Assembly (NCBI GenBank): GCA_023653785.1
Contig: JAMKCH010084982.1
Span: 1 to 64,000 of the forward strand
DNA length: 64,000 nt
Reading direction: 5' to 3'
DNA from: Ophioderma brevispina
Lineage: Eukaryota > Echinodermata > Ophiuroidea > Amphilepidida > Ophiodermatidae
This document shows, piece after piece, positions 48,760 through 61,430 of the stretch. The number at the start of each line of letters is the position of its first letter. Position 1 is the first letter of the stretch. Both the position numbers and the translations under genes were made by a program. The notes under the pieces are model-generated. The model did no database searches. It was not told where the DNA came from and saw nothing but the letters and a program-made list of their open reading frames with translations.

Positions 48760-50540
48760 TAAAAGATAAATAGGCCTACAGATTATCGGTGTGAATTATT
48801 ATAACTCACCACTGTCTCAACCTTGCTGCAAAACTGATGCTACCAATCCTAATACCCTTGAACATAAGCGCAATGGCTACAGAGCTACGCGCTCTGTAGC
48901 AGGCGCACCTATACGACGCTCTAACCCCAAACCACCGTACTCACCACACAGCCAAAAAATCACCATTCACATCTGGTTTTGCCAGCTGTATGGACGGCTG
49001 CCCGCTGGTTTTCTCTTTCTACGTCACATAGTCTTCTCTCTATTGACACGTACGCATCATGATGAACAAGGATAAATGGTGCGGCCCACACGTGGCTATT
49101 TAAAGAACACCGGCTGCATTGTCACATGTAGATCTTGAAACTGATTTTCACCAATACAGCCCTGTATATTTTGTGTAATGTAACTTCATTTGTTTTATTG
49201 AGTCAAACGTGTTACTACTGTGGGCTGGTGTAAATTGTTCATAGAATACATTGCATTCCAATTTCCACGTGAGTATTGATTTGGTGACATGAAATCATAT
49301 ACAAAGTTTGGTCATTTGTTACAAAACAAATCATAATTTTCATAATTTATTCAAAATACACAACCTTAATGCAACATTTAATCACAAACAAGTGCGTGTT
49401 TAGACACATCAATCACTTGCCTTCAACAAACAACAAAATAACAACGATCAATTTATTTATATTGTTGTTACAACCGGAAAAGAAACCTAGTGTGCAAACA
49501 AAATCCATGCAATTTTATGTATTAGGGGTCATAACTCCGAACCACTGATGCAAATCCTTGTAAAAAAAAAACTTTCCGAACAAATCTATTTTTAACATTA
49601 ATTTACGCCAGAAAATCCTATACTGTACTACTCCAACTGCGGGTTTTTGCTTAACGGATCGCCTTTTCGGCTTTAGTCTGCTCCCCTACATACATAACAT
49701 TTCTTATTCGCTCTTCCCTTCAGAAGTTTTTCACACTTTTGAGACTGATTTAGTGTCTTTAATAATTAATTACCATTACATATACATATTTGATCTCTGA
49801 AAGTAGCAGGTGATTTGCTGGTCCAAAAACATCGAAAAAACATCATCACAATTGGTATTTTGTATTTTGGTTACTGGCATGGATGCTACCATGTAACCTG
49901 CAGTGGTTGGCTTTAAATCGTTTATTAAAGTTCCTCAGTAAATGAGATGATAACCCTTTACTAAAATCGTTACGGGACATTCCATCCAATAAACAGGGCC
50001 ACAAAAAAGCATCTACTACAGTGACATCATTAGTGTGACACTTTTTCAGTCCAGTACCTGAATTTAGATTCACACCAGTCACCTGGGAATTTTCTATTAC
50101 CTATGAAAAATCATAGTTTCACTAATGATGTCATCCACCCAAAACCCAAATATTGAAGGCACAAGTGACTTTTTATCGATCTGGAAATTCTAGAAAAAAA
50201 TCCGACTTGAGAAAAAACCCTTCCTAGATATCCAGATTTATAGCGTAATATGTGCCGATGACCTGTACCGTGTGACCTCAAACACAATTATATTGAGCTT
50301 TGTTTATCTGGTATGGTTGTAAACAACAAACAGATTTTCGGACAACCATCAGCTAATGCCTATTTGCGTGATCGGTTGGATAAAATTCCTCAAATACTTC
50401 ATTGTTAATTTCACTATTTTGGTGTTTTTGTTCCTAAATAAAGTAACTTTAGGGAATTTAGACATACTATCCTTGATTCTAGCTAAAAAATGATTTCCAC
50501 TTTTATTCTCTCGCATTATCGCTGCTTATAATTTTAAAAA
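48760..50540. other. No gene recognised
   Basis: Apart from the GCGGCCCACACG end near 49080, no element or exon is supported. Confidence 0.35.
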
Positions 50541-50548
50541 ATATTTCA

Positions 50549-50898
50549 AGCCACTATCAGTCATTTTTTCCCAATTCCAAATGCCATTTCTTTCTCTAAA
50601 TTGCTGGAGTTAGGTCATATCACACACCTTATTACCGTTCTTGTGAAAAAAGACACTAAAGCATTTTAAGTAGTCTTGAAGGCGCCATTTACGACTGTTT
50701 GTCGGGATCGATCTTTCTTTTATTAGTAAACAATGCGGAAAAATCGTAATTTCTTGAAAAATACGGCGAGTTAAGCTTAGCTACTTACAGGGGGTTTTAC
50801 TACAACCATTTCCAATACAACAGTGCAAAAAAGTGGACTTTGATGAAAAATACGGGGCGCGATTTGTTTACATTTTGAAGAGATCGCTGATAGTGGCT
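50549..50898. mobile_element. MITE with TTAA-like target site
   Basis: Inverted ends AGCCACTATCAG (50549-50560) and CTGATAGTGGCT (50887-50898). The right flank is TTAA (50899-50902) and the left is TTCA (50545-50548), a possibly mutated TTAA. Non-coding, 350 bp. Confidence 0.65.
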
Positions 50899-50902
50899 TT
50901 AA

Positions 50903-53840
50903 GTTAGTATTTCTACTAAGATCCACGGATTACTTTTTTTTTTAAATTGATCAGTGTTTAGATAAACACGCTGGGCATTTTATTTCATACGTACTACTGT
51001 TTAGTTCTTACAAACATAAGCGTTAAATAAACTTCAATCTGTTAGTTATTAGGTCTCTTATACTTTCACTGTGTAGTAAGTGTTTGCATTCAGGTTATAC
51101 ATCACTATTCTGGCTGCAGTAAGGATAAAAAATTCTATGAAAAATGCTTTTAAATGTCTGAAAATGCACTAGTTATACTAAGAAAGTGATTTAATTTCAT
51201 GATTGACATGGTAGACTGTAGCCTTGTTCAAGGCGCTCTACCAACTTCATTCACTGGTTCACACGTCTGATACAAATAATGTCACAGATCATATTAGGCA
51301 AAAATCATGCGAGGAGTGGAGCATATTCCCCCTCCCTATAACTAAAGAAATAGCAATACCATGGCAAAAATTCATTTTATCAAGCACCTAATTTGATGGC
51401 TCTAATTCCACCTGGCCTATGTTCCATGCTTGCAGCCTTCCAATAGCAAGTTTAATAAATTCCACTCAGGCAGAGCGCCTTGTTCTATCTGTAAGCTTTT
51501 TTATGCATTTGCAAAAAAAAATGATATGAGTTTTATACAGGGAAGATTAAAACCACAAAGAAATTAGAAGAATGCTGTCGCCCTGAGTAGCATAGCCACT
51601 GCACCTGACCACAATAGATATTTGTGGTTTTATACCCAGACTAGCAGGCTCCTAGATCCAGTGTGCACAACAGACAACCAAGGAGTATACCAATTTATTT
51701 TTTTTATTGAATCTTTCTCTAGACAGGGTAGCCCATTCAATGCTAAAGCACTGATTTCAAATCTGCAAACACAATGGTCAAAATAATTGAGAATAAATGT
51801 CAATAAAAAATTAGCAAGTTTGTCGGTTCTTAGCAGACAGCCTTGAACAAGGCTAGGTAGACTGGTATGTTTTCTCAAACTAAGCATGCTAAGTGTCATT
51901 TGGACAGTGAATTTAAGGCAATTTACTCCGCGCTCATCAATTTCACATCAATTTGCCCACTACTAGCTTTAGCGACTATAGAGAATCTTGTGTTGGGCTG
52001 TCTTACGTGTGGCGAGTTTGGTGATTCGTAACTTAAAAAATTCTGGTCACCATAATTATGTTCAAAATTTGGTTATTTGGTGATTTTAGCTTGTATTTTG
52101 GTGTGATATTGTTGTATTTCATCTGCGAGAGTTTTAAATATGAAAGACACTTGCTCAAAGTTGCCTTTTATCCATAGACTAAGTGAGTTAGTGGTGTATA
52201 ACCGTCACAGCAACCCTAATTTTCAAATAATTAGGTTTACATTTGATAGGACAGAAAATGAACGGTTATGTTCTGGTTACGAGCACACGACAGGATACCT
52301 CCATGAATAAAATGTTTCGAAATTTAAGGGCAATTTGCCCAAATTAAGTGAACATGTTTAAATCCTGAACACAATGAACCCATTATGCACAACCTCATAA
52401 CGTAAGTTGTGAACATCTCTGGTGTACATGTATATCCATGATCAATAAGTTTACAAAATTGGACATTTTAAGTTTGAACCGTTAACGTATTATTTCAGTG
52501 TAAAAAGTAGGATCTTTGTTTAAATATGAGAATCTTCGATAAATAAAGTCGGGCAAAACTAAATGCTGTAATTTTTTTTTGGGGGGGGGGTATAATGATT
52601 CTGAATTATGTCAGTGTGAAATCCAAGGCAAATGTCAAATGATACAAAAGATGAAAATGAAATCAAAGATTCTTTTAACACCGACCCGAAGTCACACATG
52701 AGCGTTGTCATTACTGTAGCATATAATGGTTTTTCATAGCAACTATCTTCTAACATGCATGAGGTTTAACAAACTGTGGGATTGATCAAACTTACCTCAC
52801 TTAACAGCAACTTCAACGTCGGTGTCCTAATACTGGAATAATAGAATTCAGAAAAAGAATTTGGCAAATGGCATGTTGTTATGTTCCAATTCAAGCCAAA
52901 CTAGCGTATTCTCCTGTATTTGCAATACTCAATGACCTTCAATGAATCTACCGATGACGTATAGTTACAAAGTTACTAAAATAATATCTGTATCAAAATC
53001 TAATATAGTAATATGAGTGTGTTTAATCAAGCGCCATCGTTGAGGGTATAATATGTGTAAGAGTTCGATGAATTTGTTTTATCACTTTGGTCACTGCAAA
53101 ATGCATACAAAAGAGCTTTGTCAGTATTCAACCAAGTGTGATCTTCAGGTTCAATAGCTACTGAAATTTGGAACACGTCTGTTTTTTATAACTCTTGTAC
53201 GTGAAGTTATTTCCAAGTTGTACTAATTAATCATCGAATTGGCGTATGTGATTTATGTAGTACAACCTGTCGCCAAAAGGTAAAATAGAAAAATGTCTTT
53301 TTCTTCGTCAAATTTCAAAATAACTTCATTTCATTTGTCAGATTAAAACCGAGCAATATATTTATACAAAACAGTAAAAAATATGTGTAAAAACACATGC
53401 ATTGCACAATAAACTGTAAAACAGCAAACACCAAATCAAAGACAAGTGATCAACACACCCCTTCACACAGCTGTGTTCACCACAGGCAAAAAGACAGAGT
53501 GCACCCTAGCAGGGAAATCACTTTCAAAGAGGCCAACCTGAAAGTACACTCAAACAAGGAATATTTAGTCCAGGAACTTAAAGTCTGTGTAGCCAGAAGG
53601 CGGAAATAAATAAGCCAAGTTCCCCTTTGTGCTAATTGAGGAATAAGGGTGTAAGGGTTACACATGGGTAAAAAATTAAAATGATTCGATTGAGCTAAAT
53701 TATTGACTATTGTATTCTTCTAGTCACACTGATCATCGTGGGGTCGAATTTTAAAAACTGTCCAAATTATTCATGTTGTACCGTCACATTATGGCAAAAA
53801 AAAATTACATTCACTCCATCTACATCTTTTAAATATTGAA
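50903..53840. other. No gene recognised
   Basis: AT-rich sequence; a G run follows T8 at about 52570. No exon supported. Confidence 0.4.
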
Positions 53841-53847
53841 CTTAGAG

Positions 53848-54065
53848 AGTGTCAGCTGACCCAATAAAAACTTTACCCAAAATGAAAGTGATATTTTCCA
53901 CTTTCTGCAATTTGATATCTGTGGATTTTATTTTATCATAAAGAATGGGTAATAGAGCATCTTATCTGAATTTTTTGTTCATTTTGGTTGAGTGGTTCTC
54001 AAGATATGTTCCACTGACAATAAGTCAGCAAAACAGTCTTGTCCACTGAGCATCATATTTCTTAG
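53848..54065 (-). mobile_element. Transposon terminal sequence (TGACCCAATAAAAAC)
   Basis: Inverted match to the right ends at 19545-19690, 24560-24725 and 57400-57560. It lies directly beside the transposase remnant, on its 3' side, which assigns these ends to that transposase family. Confidence 0.7.
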
Positions 54066-54099
54066 GCATGGTTGAACACAATTGCAACATCAAAAGTGC

Positions 54100-55190
54100 C
54101 TTTAGTTTCTATCTTCCACATGTCCTCCCTGATTTGCGATGCACTTGGTAGCCCTGGAGTGCATGTGTTGAACAGCTCTAGATGTTACACGCGTTCTCCT
54201 AATTGCGGTAAATGCATCGTTTAACCGTCGTCGCGCAGTTCTGGTGATGTGTTGGGCACCCTCATTGAAAACTCTAGCTTTTACATCACCCCATAGCCAA
54301 ATATCAGCGGAGTTAGATCCGGTGACCGAAGGGGCCATTCCACCGCATGCCCTAATCCAATGATCCGATTTGGAAAGAGTTCCTGAAGGCGGTTTCTAAC
54401 CATTACAGACTTGTGTGCTGGTGCACCGTCTTGAAGAAATCAGGTACGATGAATTGCTCCATTTCTTTGCTGCTGATAAATCGCCCCAACTCTGGTTCCA
54501 AATGTTGATTAATGATATTGAGATAACCGGCACCATTAAAAATCAATAAAAATGGGCCCAATTAGGTTATTGTTACCTGTAACAGCTGCTAAAACTGCAA
54601 CTTTCCTGCGATCATTAGGTTTGTCGTAGACAAAATCATTGGGAGGGTAAGGGTTCCCTTTTGGCGCATGTACTCTCTCACATTTGAGCCAGTCATGGGA
54701 AAATTGGCCTCACCAACAACAACAAGTTCTCTTAAGAAGCGCCGTGGTCTATTGATTAGCCAATTGCAAAACGCCAGCGTACGTTGAGGATCACCTGCAT
54801 CCAAATTATGGCGTCTCAAAATGTTGTATGGATGCTAATTGATGTCATCACTAACAATGCGCTGAAATGACGATCTGGAGACATTTGCGACACGGATTCT
54901 CTTTTATGCTTGCGCGTGGGTGGTTGCGAAGCTCCTGTCTTACAGCTTGAATGTTCGCAGGTGTTCCGACGCTCCTAGGCCGTCCGCTTCGTCCTTTGTT
55001 GACATTTTCCAAAGTTCTCTCTGCTACAAACAGTTTTCTCATGTTACAGATAGCAGGCTTGGTTGGTACTCTCACCCCCAGGGAACCTGTTTGGCCATTG
55101 CCGTTGCACAGCTACATAGCTACCAGTTTGGTAGTAAATCTTAACCGCGAAGGGTCGTTGTTGTGGCGTAAATTGAGGTGCCATTATTAT
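54100..55190 (-). pseudogene. Tc1/mariner-type transposase, broken
   Basis: From 55190 down: an N-terminal HTH-like FTPQQRPFAVKIYYQTGSYV; NVNKGRSGRPRSVGTPANI (about 54990); LDAGDPQRTLAFCNWLINRP (about 54790); EANFPMTGSNVREY (about 54700), likely around the first catalytic Asp/Glu segment; then a C-terminal WLWGDVKARVF (about 54290) and CIANQGGHVED near 54115. This order matches transposases with a DUF4817-like N-terminus and a DDE domain of the IS630/Tc1/mariner group. Several frameshifts and a missing middle make it inactive. It would have cut and pasted the element. Confidence 0.78.
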
Positions 55191-55502
55191 GAAATGTTTA
55201 AAGGTCCATGGACATGCTTTAAAAATACTTATAATACCGGGTGTCTGGAAACATAAGACCGAAGACCTAAGCCTTATAATACCTCTCAAAACAGTTTTAT
55301 TCACACTATGTATTGGTATCAATGTAAAATCTGCATGAAGCAGTATTTGAGAAACCATAGATTTGATAAAAAAAATGGGCATAACATCATGGGTTTCAGA
55401 AAAGCTTGAAGGGAAATTCCAAAACGAAAGTGATTATCGCGCTGGCCACGATGACCCCGGGGTGACGTCAAAGTAGCATTTTAGTGACGTAAAAGTAGCA
55501 TT

Positions 55503-55816
55503 CTATAGTCAGGGACAGAATAAGGCGACCAATTGCGCGTCTGACGTACTTTGACGGTGCAGAACAAATGTCGGCCGTGTACAATAATCTGTGAACATTT
55601 TAAAGTTGTTAAAACAGAAAGTTACCTACGTGAATTATTGTGTCCGTACGTCGAAAACCCGACTCAAATAGGGCATGTTTTGACATTTTAAATCATATTT
55701 TGATCGAACATGCCCCGCCCATACTACACATTCAAACCAATCATAGTCCGCGCCGTGCTGATTGACAAACCTTGACATACTCGCAATTGGTCGGCTAATT
55801 CTGTCCCTGACTATAG
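55503..55816. mobile_element. 314-bp MITE, 35-bp inverted ends
   Basis: Ends CTATAGTCAGGGACAGAA at 55503 and TTCTGTCCCTGACTATAG ending 55816. The arms match over 35 bp with two mismatches through CGACCAATTGCG. The palindromic CTATAG hides the exact target duplication, possibly TA. No coding capacity. Confidence 0.85.
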
Positions 55817-55919
55817 TTCTTTGAAGCGTGGCGAACAGGTTTTATAATGTGCGCGTATACAGCATGTGCTGCATAATGGTAAAATACTCAACGACTTACC
55901 ATATTCTAGCTCTATGTAA

Positions 55920-56180
55920 AATACTACGCTGCCTTCGCACGTAATGCACGACGGCGCGCGTGCCTTGAAGTTTTGTTCGTTTGTTGTTTGTGTGTTTTCA
56001 TACTACACTGCAACGTGCGTTGCGGTAAGTTGCAGTGCTCGAATTCGGTCTCTGTCCAGTATACTGCATTGCGGTACTGCAACCGAGTTAAATTTATTTT
56101 AACTGCAGCTGCAGCAGGTTACGTTGAGTTGCTGCAGCAAGTGATCGTATCTCGGCACTGCGCAGTGCAGTCTTAGTATG
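55920..56180 (+). other. GC-rich patch, possible exon edge
   Basis: Rich in TGCAG and CG. A donor-like GTAAGT follows GCGTTGCG at about 56024. A 67-codon plus frame (55973-56176) has no recognised motif. Confidence 0.25.
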
Positions 56181-57180
56181 ACGACTTTAGGGGAAGCATG
56201 CAGACAGGCAAATTTAATATGGTGAATCTTGTCTGCTATTGAACCTCGGTTTCATGTCAAGAAAAATGGCCTAACAAAAAGAAAATCGCATGATAGGATC
56301 GCCAACGTCTATATTTTTAAAATGCCATGGTTCTGTACATATTCAAAAACATAGTAAGAAAGGTAAGACCACTTTTAGAAATACTGGTCGGAGAATATTT
56401 TTGAATTACAATGGTTTTCATTCTTCACGTTAAATTTTTCATTTTAAAGTTTTGATAAAATATAATCAAATTTAATATTGATATTATCTCAAACAAACCC
56501 TCCTAACTCATTCCATGTGGCTCAAAACATAGGTAAAACGATTTACGAAAATTTCTGGTAAATCCTGCGTGGTATTTTGCCATCTGGCCATCCTGCAACC
56601 GGCGTGTGATTAAGAAAAACGGGAAACTCTTCCTCCCACGGTGAACCTTACTACTGTAAAGAGGAGAGACTTAACTTCGAGGAAGTACATGTATAGATAA
56701 TACCTTTATTGTGTATTTTCTAGACACAGTAAATCGACTATACCACAAGCGTGAACTTCTTTATATAATTTCTTGAATTGATTTAATAACTGTTTAAATA
56801 ATGATAAATATTAGCTGTAGATCACGAATCGACGGTTTTTGTCAAGCAATGTCTCATGAAGTCATGCATCGTGTCCGATGGTCCTGACGTGTGAGCTTTG
56901 TTTACCCAAGTTGCTACGGCTACTTGTTACTCTGACTTCATTAACGGGGTCAAATCTAACTCCAGCATCTTGAGAGGCGTTCGCGAAAACAGGAGACGCC
57001 AAGCTAGACTGTCATTTAGGTAATATTTAAATCCTGAAATTTAATCACTTTCCCCGATGTTCACTTTTAAAATCTGTGTTGCGAATGATCAGGATACTTT
57101 TACGAAAATGTTAAGAAATTAGCAATGCTACTCAGCCCGTGTCCTGACTTTAAAGTTCTCGTTCAAAGAAAGATATCTGG
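56181..57180. other. No gene recognised
   Basis: AT-rich sequence; no supported element. Confidence 0.4.
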
Positions 57181-57184
57181 TTTT

Positions 57185-57560
57185 AAGCACAACTGCAAGC
57201 TACAGTCTGATTTAGATTTGAAAAGTCCGCCCTGACCCAGACAGAAAACTGGTATTTAGCAACTTCACCTGGCATGCACCTGCATGCTATAATTTCAGAT
57301 TTTGAAAATCCCGGTTGCCAAAACAATTGATGTGTACTTATCATTCCATCATGAAAACCCATGACAAGTCTGTTTTTTGCTGCCCCATTGTTTAGACATC
57401 TTGAAACCACTCAACCACAACCAAAATGAACTATTTTTTTCAGGCAGATGCTCATTCCCCATTCTTTACGATAAAAGAAAATCCACAGATATCAAATTAC
57501 AAAAAGTGGGAGAAATATCACTTCATGTTGGGTAAAGTTTTTATTGGGTCACCCCTGTAT
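57185..57560. mobile_element. Short copy of the GGGTCACCCTGTAT family
   Basis: The right part matches 19545-19690 (AATATCACTTCATGTTGGG, then GTAAAGTTTTTATTGGGTCA, ending CCTGTATA). The left part matches the reverse complement of 19290-19400 (ACTTATCATTCCATCATGAA), so the copy is internally rearranged or a foldback form. Confidence 0.65.
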
Positions 57561-57732
57561 ATGCCGGGAATTACTTACTTAAACTGATAAATATTTTAGT
57601 TAATACAAGGAGACGAACATATGGGCACACTTTTGAGAATCTGGAGCTTCTGAATCTGTATCCCCTTTTTTATGACCTGAATATTTATTTCCATATCATA
57701 ATAAAGGAAATTCTCACTTGTCCGAGGTGTTC

Positions 57733-58269
57733 TCAAGATGCCTCTATCTTCGAGTTAATTAATTGGGCATGCCATTGTACGTTTTTCAAAATATCATTAC
57801 TAAATGAAATAACAGGAAAAAAACGGTCGTTGCTAGCTGAAGCGCATTGCTGATGCATTATGTAGCTGTAGCTGTGCGTATGCATCCAGGATCCTACATA
57901 AATCGTGATGGGTTTACCGAATCGATCAAAAGAGTAGAGCCATACGCACGCAAGGGTGAAATAGTACCTTACAGATCGCGGGTCGCACGTGCCACTGTGT
58001 ATTTTAAACGTATTGTTGGCTACGTCATCCTTGGTCAACTTCGTCATACTGGCATGACTTGCCATAGGTACATTAGGAAATAACGCCATTGGTTGCGCCA
58101 TTACCGCAAAATTGTCTGTGGGATTGTTACTCACCAGCCGCCTATTGCAAGCCATAAAGGCCATAACTATTGCTGCAACGTCGTTGCGAGAAATAAGCAA
58201 CGCGTTTGCCGACATTTCGGCACCGCGTGCACATTCAGCAACGCGTGCGGTGTCGGCCATCAAAATCAT
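57733..58269 (-). CDS. Longest open frame in window, probably not a gene
   Basis: 178 codons without recognised domain. About its first 45 residues lie inside the left arm of the 58-59 kb palindrome, so it is not an independent conserved gene start. The rest contains ITIYVGSWMHTHSYSY and is Met- and Ser-rich. No splice context supports it. Kept only because of its length. Confidence 0.15.
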   Translation of the reverse strand: MILMADTARVAECARGAEMSANALLISRNDVAAIVMAFMACNRRLVSNNPTDNFAVMAQPMALFPNVPMASHASMTKLTKDDVANNTFKIHSGTCDPRSVRYYFTLACVWLYSFDRFGKPITIYVGSWMHTHSYSYIMHQQCASASNDRFFPVISFSNDILKNVQWHAQLINSKIEAS

Positions 58270-59189
58270 GAATTTCTGTGACGTATTTCAAAAAAATACC
58301 CCACAACGCGTGCTAGATACTTTGCAACGCGTTGCCAACCTTCACAACGCGTTGCGAGCTTCACCAACGCGTTGCAACCTTTCGCCACGACTTTCTAAGT
58401 AACAAGCCCTAAGGGACATAACGTATTGCCGCAACGCGTTGTGAGAAAGTCACAACGCGTTGCGACATTTCGGCAACGCGTTGCGGTTCCGGCCAATCAA
58501 AATCATGAATATCCGTGACGTATTAAAAATATAATCTCACAACGCGTTGCGACCTCACACGCGTTGCAAACCTTCACAACGCGGTGCGCATACGTTATGC
58601 CCCTTATTGCCTTCACAACGCGTTGTGAAGTTTTGCACGCGTTGTGAAGCTCGCAACGCGTTGTGATGCTTGCAACGCGTTTGGGAAAGCCTAAGGGCAT
58701 AGAAGGTCTAACTATTGCCGCTCACAAACGCTTTGTGGAATCTCTTTTTGAAATACGTCCACAGAAATTCATGCATTTTTTATTTGGCCGACGGGGCCGC
58801 AACGCTTTGCCGAAAGGTCGCAACACGTTGCTACTGTTCTTCTCACAACGCGTTGCGGCATACGTTATGACCCTTATCGCTTGTGAACCTTCGCAACGCG
58901 TAGTAAAGCTCACAACGCGTTGTGAATCTCGCAACGCTTTGTGAAGGCTTGCAAACGCGTTGTGAGTTTCCACAAAACGCGGTTGCGAATACTTTGCAAC
59001 GCGTTGTGGGTCTATTTTTGAAGTACGTCACAGCAATTCATGATTTTGATTGGCCGACAAACCGCAACGCTTGCTGAAATGTCCGCAACGCGTTGCGAAA
59101 TTCGCACCGCGTTGCTACTTTCTCTTTTCTCGCAAGGCGTTGCTGCAATACGTTTATGGCCTTTATTGCTTGCCATAGCCGCCGCGTGA
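58131..59189. mobile_element. 1.06-kb hierarchical palindrome of CAACGCGTTG units
   Basis: About 13 exact and many one-mismatch copies of the palindrome CAACGCGTTG fill the element at 20-30 bp spacing. On a larger scale the whole segment is an imperfect inverted repeat centred near 58640. The ends match over about 60 bp (58131-58192 against 59128-59190, through GCCATAAAGGCCATAA). Three inner pairs are also mirrored: the ATCAAAATCATGAAT...GTGACGTA modules (58255/59021 and 58491/58757) and the CATAACGTATTGC modules (58411/58858). Likely a foldback or MITE-type element; no coding capacity. Confidence 0.85.
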
Positions 59190-59665
59190 CTCTAGCTGAG
59201 ACTAAAAAAAATGCTGTCGTTGATTAATGTTCGACTTGCCAGACTACCCAGAATCCCACGAGTTTGATCATCGCAATGCAAATGCGAAATTTGCTGCAAC
59301 TTTAAACCATTTTTTACCAAAATTCTAGAAGGATTCCTCGTCAGATTATGTCACCATTTGAATTAAAATATGTTTTTTCTATAGAGATGAGAGTTGTTCT
59401 TTAGGTGGCCCCCTATGTTTTAATGGCATTTAAATTTTGCTTGCATCAATTTCAGTCACGCTTTTCAACTTGTAGCATGTGGTGTCGCGGCCGATTTCAA
59501 GCCACCCCTTGCCAAGTTGACGTTTGTTACACATGTAACTGTACAACTGTGACATTGTGTAATCGTTCAGTAGTATTGTGTTGTAATCCGCCATTACTGG
59601 GGAATTAATTACGCGGCGACAGTAAACCTGTGGCTGGAATCACAAAAATTGATTATAGTGCAAGC
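59190..59665. other. No gene recognised
   Basis: No supported exon or repeat. Confidence 0.4.
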
Positions 59666-59669
59666 TGGG

Positions 59670-60012
59670 CGCTTCCAAACCCGGGGGCATTCGGTGACAG
59701 AGGACTCAAACTAATAGCGGTAATTGGGCGAGGACAGCCAAAATGCCCAAATATTTTTTTCGGGTGATTAGAAATGGTGGCCAAAAATTCACCAAAAATA
59801 GGGGTCTTTGGGTGAAAATTTTCACAATTTCCCCCACAAGGGATCTTTAGGTGACAGTGGTAAAACTTTCCAAAAATGTGGTCTTTGGGTGACATTTTAA
59901 AATATATGGGGTCTTTGGGTGACAGCGTGCTGAAAATAGGGGTCTTAAAACAGCCGACATACCCCGTCACCCCCCCGTCACCTCCAAGATGGAGTGCCAC
60001 CCCCCCCCCCCT
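59670..60012. repeat. GGGGTCTTTGGGTGAC low-complexity repeat
   Basis: Regular units with GGGGTCTTTGGGTGA spaced about 30-45 bp, ending at CCAAGATGGAGTGCC and a run of 12 C. Same family as 38430-38845. Confidence 0.75.
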
Positions 60013-61130
60013 ATATTAGTTATTACCAGCAATATGGTGCCTTCTGATGCCCCTCGTGTTAATCAATGTCTTGTCTTTATATTATATTCTTAAAGTGTGC
60101 AACTTGTCAAAATAATAAACCTTCCACCAATTAAAATTTATTCGATGTCGGCAAGGGGGGGCCCTCCATGAGCTTAAAGTTTTGTACACGAAATCATTGA
60201 TATTTTGTTGGTTTTTTTTTTGACAAAACACAAAAATGATGATTTTCATCGGTGTATTTGGTCGAATTTCTCCGTGAAGTACTTCATAAGGTTAGGCAAA
60301 TAATTTCCAAGAAGTACCACAATCAAAGTCGTCCCATTGTGCAGACGTACACAATAGCTAAGGGGAGTCTAGCTAAAACATACAACCAATATGCCAAAAT
60401 GGGCCGTTAATCATTATAGCGCTGGGGTGGTGTAGCATTGTGTGTCAGTGATCGCTTCTGTTTCAATGACCGGTCCTGTTTCAGTGATCGCTCCCGTTTT
60501 ACTCAGGTAGCGGAAGCCCACGAAAGCGCGGGCCGCGCTAGTTAATATAATAGCAGGCAACTTTTGTCCTCTTTCAATTTATGTCAATATAAACCGGTAA
60601 AATCGCGTCTACAAGCAACCCCCGTGCCTTTATATTCGGACGATGGAAAAAAAAACGGACAAGAAGAAAAATTGATTAGCGCCCTCTAAATCTGATAAGG
60701 GGGTTTTGTTGGCACCTCTTCATGTGAACGTTGTTTATCATCGCAATGATCCCCTGAAAAAAAATACCATGTCCCTTAATTAGTTACAATAAAATCTTTC
60801 TTACCCTACCCCACGGGAGAAATACCAAAGTCATAATAGGCAACTGTGTTATTCGCTCGTAGCATTCTGGAATGCCAATTGTATGTTACATACTGGATAG
60901 CTTGCCCTTTCTTGTGCGGTGTACCGTGAGATAACCGACATACTGACTTTTGTGCTCAATTAACGATTGGTAATTGAAGTTTCAGGTTTGCTGTAGTGTT
61001 TGTGTGAGATGCATTTGTTACATGGAATTTACTACCTGGCGATGTTATAAAATCCATCGATGATATAATCGCTTGTGGAAAGAAAGACTTGCCATCACCA
61101 AGTAATATCTATCAGTATTGCACCTGGTGA
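60013..61130. other. No gene; short tandem repeat
   Basis: At about 60445-60500 a unit like TTTCAGTGATCGCTCCTG is repeated three times with changes. Otherwise nothing supported. Confidence 0.4.
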
Positions 61131-61430
61131 GCCTCTCCCACCTGGAACTGACTCCTCATGGGCTGAAGTGCGATGCCCTCAACAGATGGAGAACCAGAAC
61201 TGGCCGATCTAAGGTTTCCTTGCAGAAGTGGGGCTATATGGAACGATAAGGATACTACCTGTGGTTGTGGACAGCACTACCGACAATGGAACAACTCTTT
61301 GTCTGCCCATTGCTGGAGCAACAATGCACAAACAAGGACCTTGCGGACTTCAGTGAAGCAGCCAGACGTTGTTACCCATCTCTGCCTGGATCATATTTGA
61401 GAACCACAGTGTGTGGACACTATAGAAGAA
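61130..61430 (+). pseudogene. LINE C-terminal fragment
   Basis: The plus strand reads THGLKCDALNRWRTRTGRSK, a frame change, then TTCGCGQ, a further shift, and TMEQLFVCPLLEQQCTNKDL. The C-x-C...H-x3-C pattern at the C-terminus is typical of APE-type LINE proteins. Two frameshifts and no upstream RT in the window make it a dead 3' end. Confidence 0.72.

Noticed and set aside
57733..58269. 178-codon open frame as a gene
   Set aside because: Its start lies within the palindromic element, it has no domain or splice support, and composition is not convincingly coding.
58190..59150. CRISPR array
   Set aside because: Units are palindromic, in both orientations and of irregular spacing, with no unique spacers, and the context is eukaryotic.
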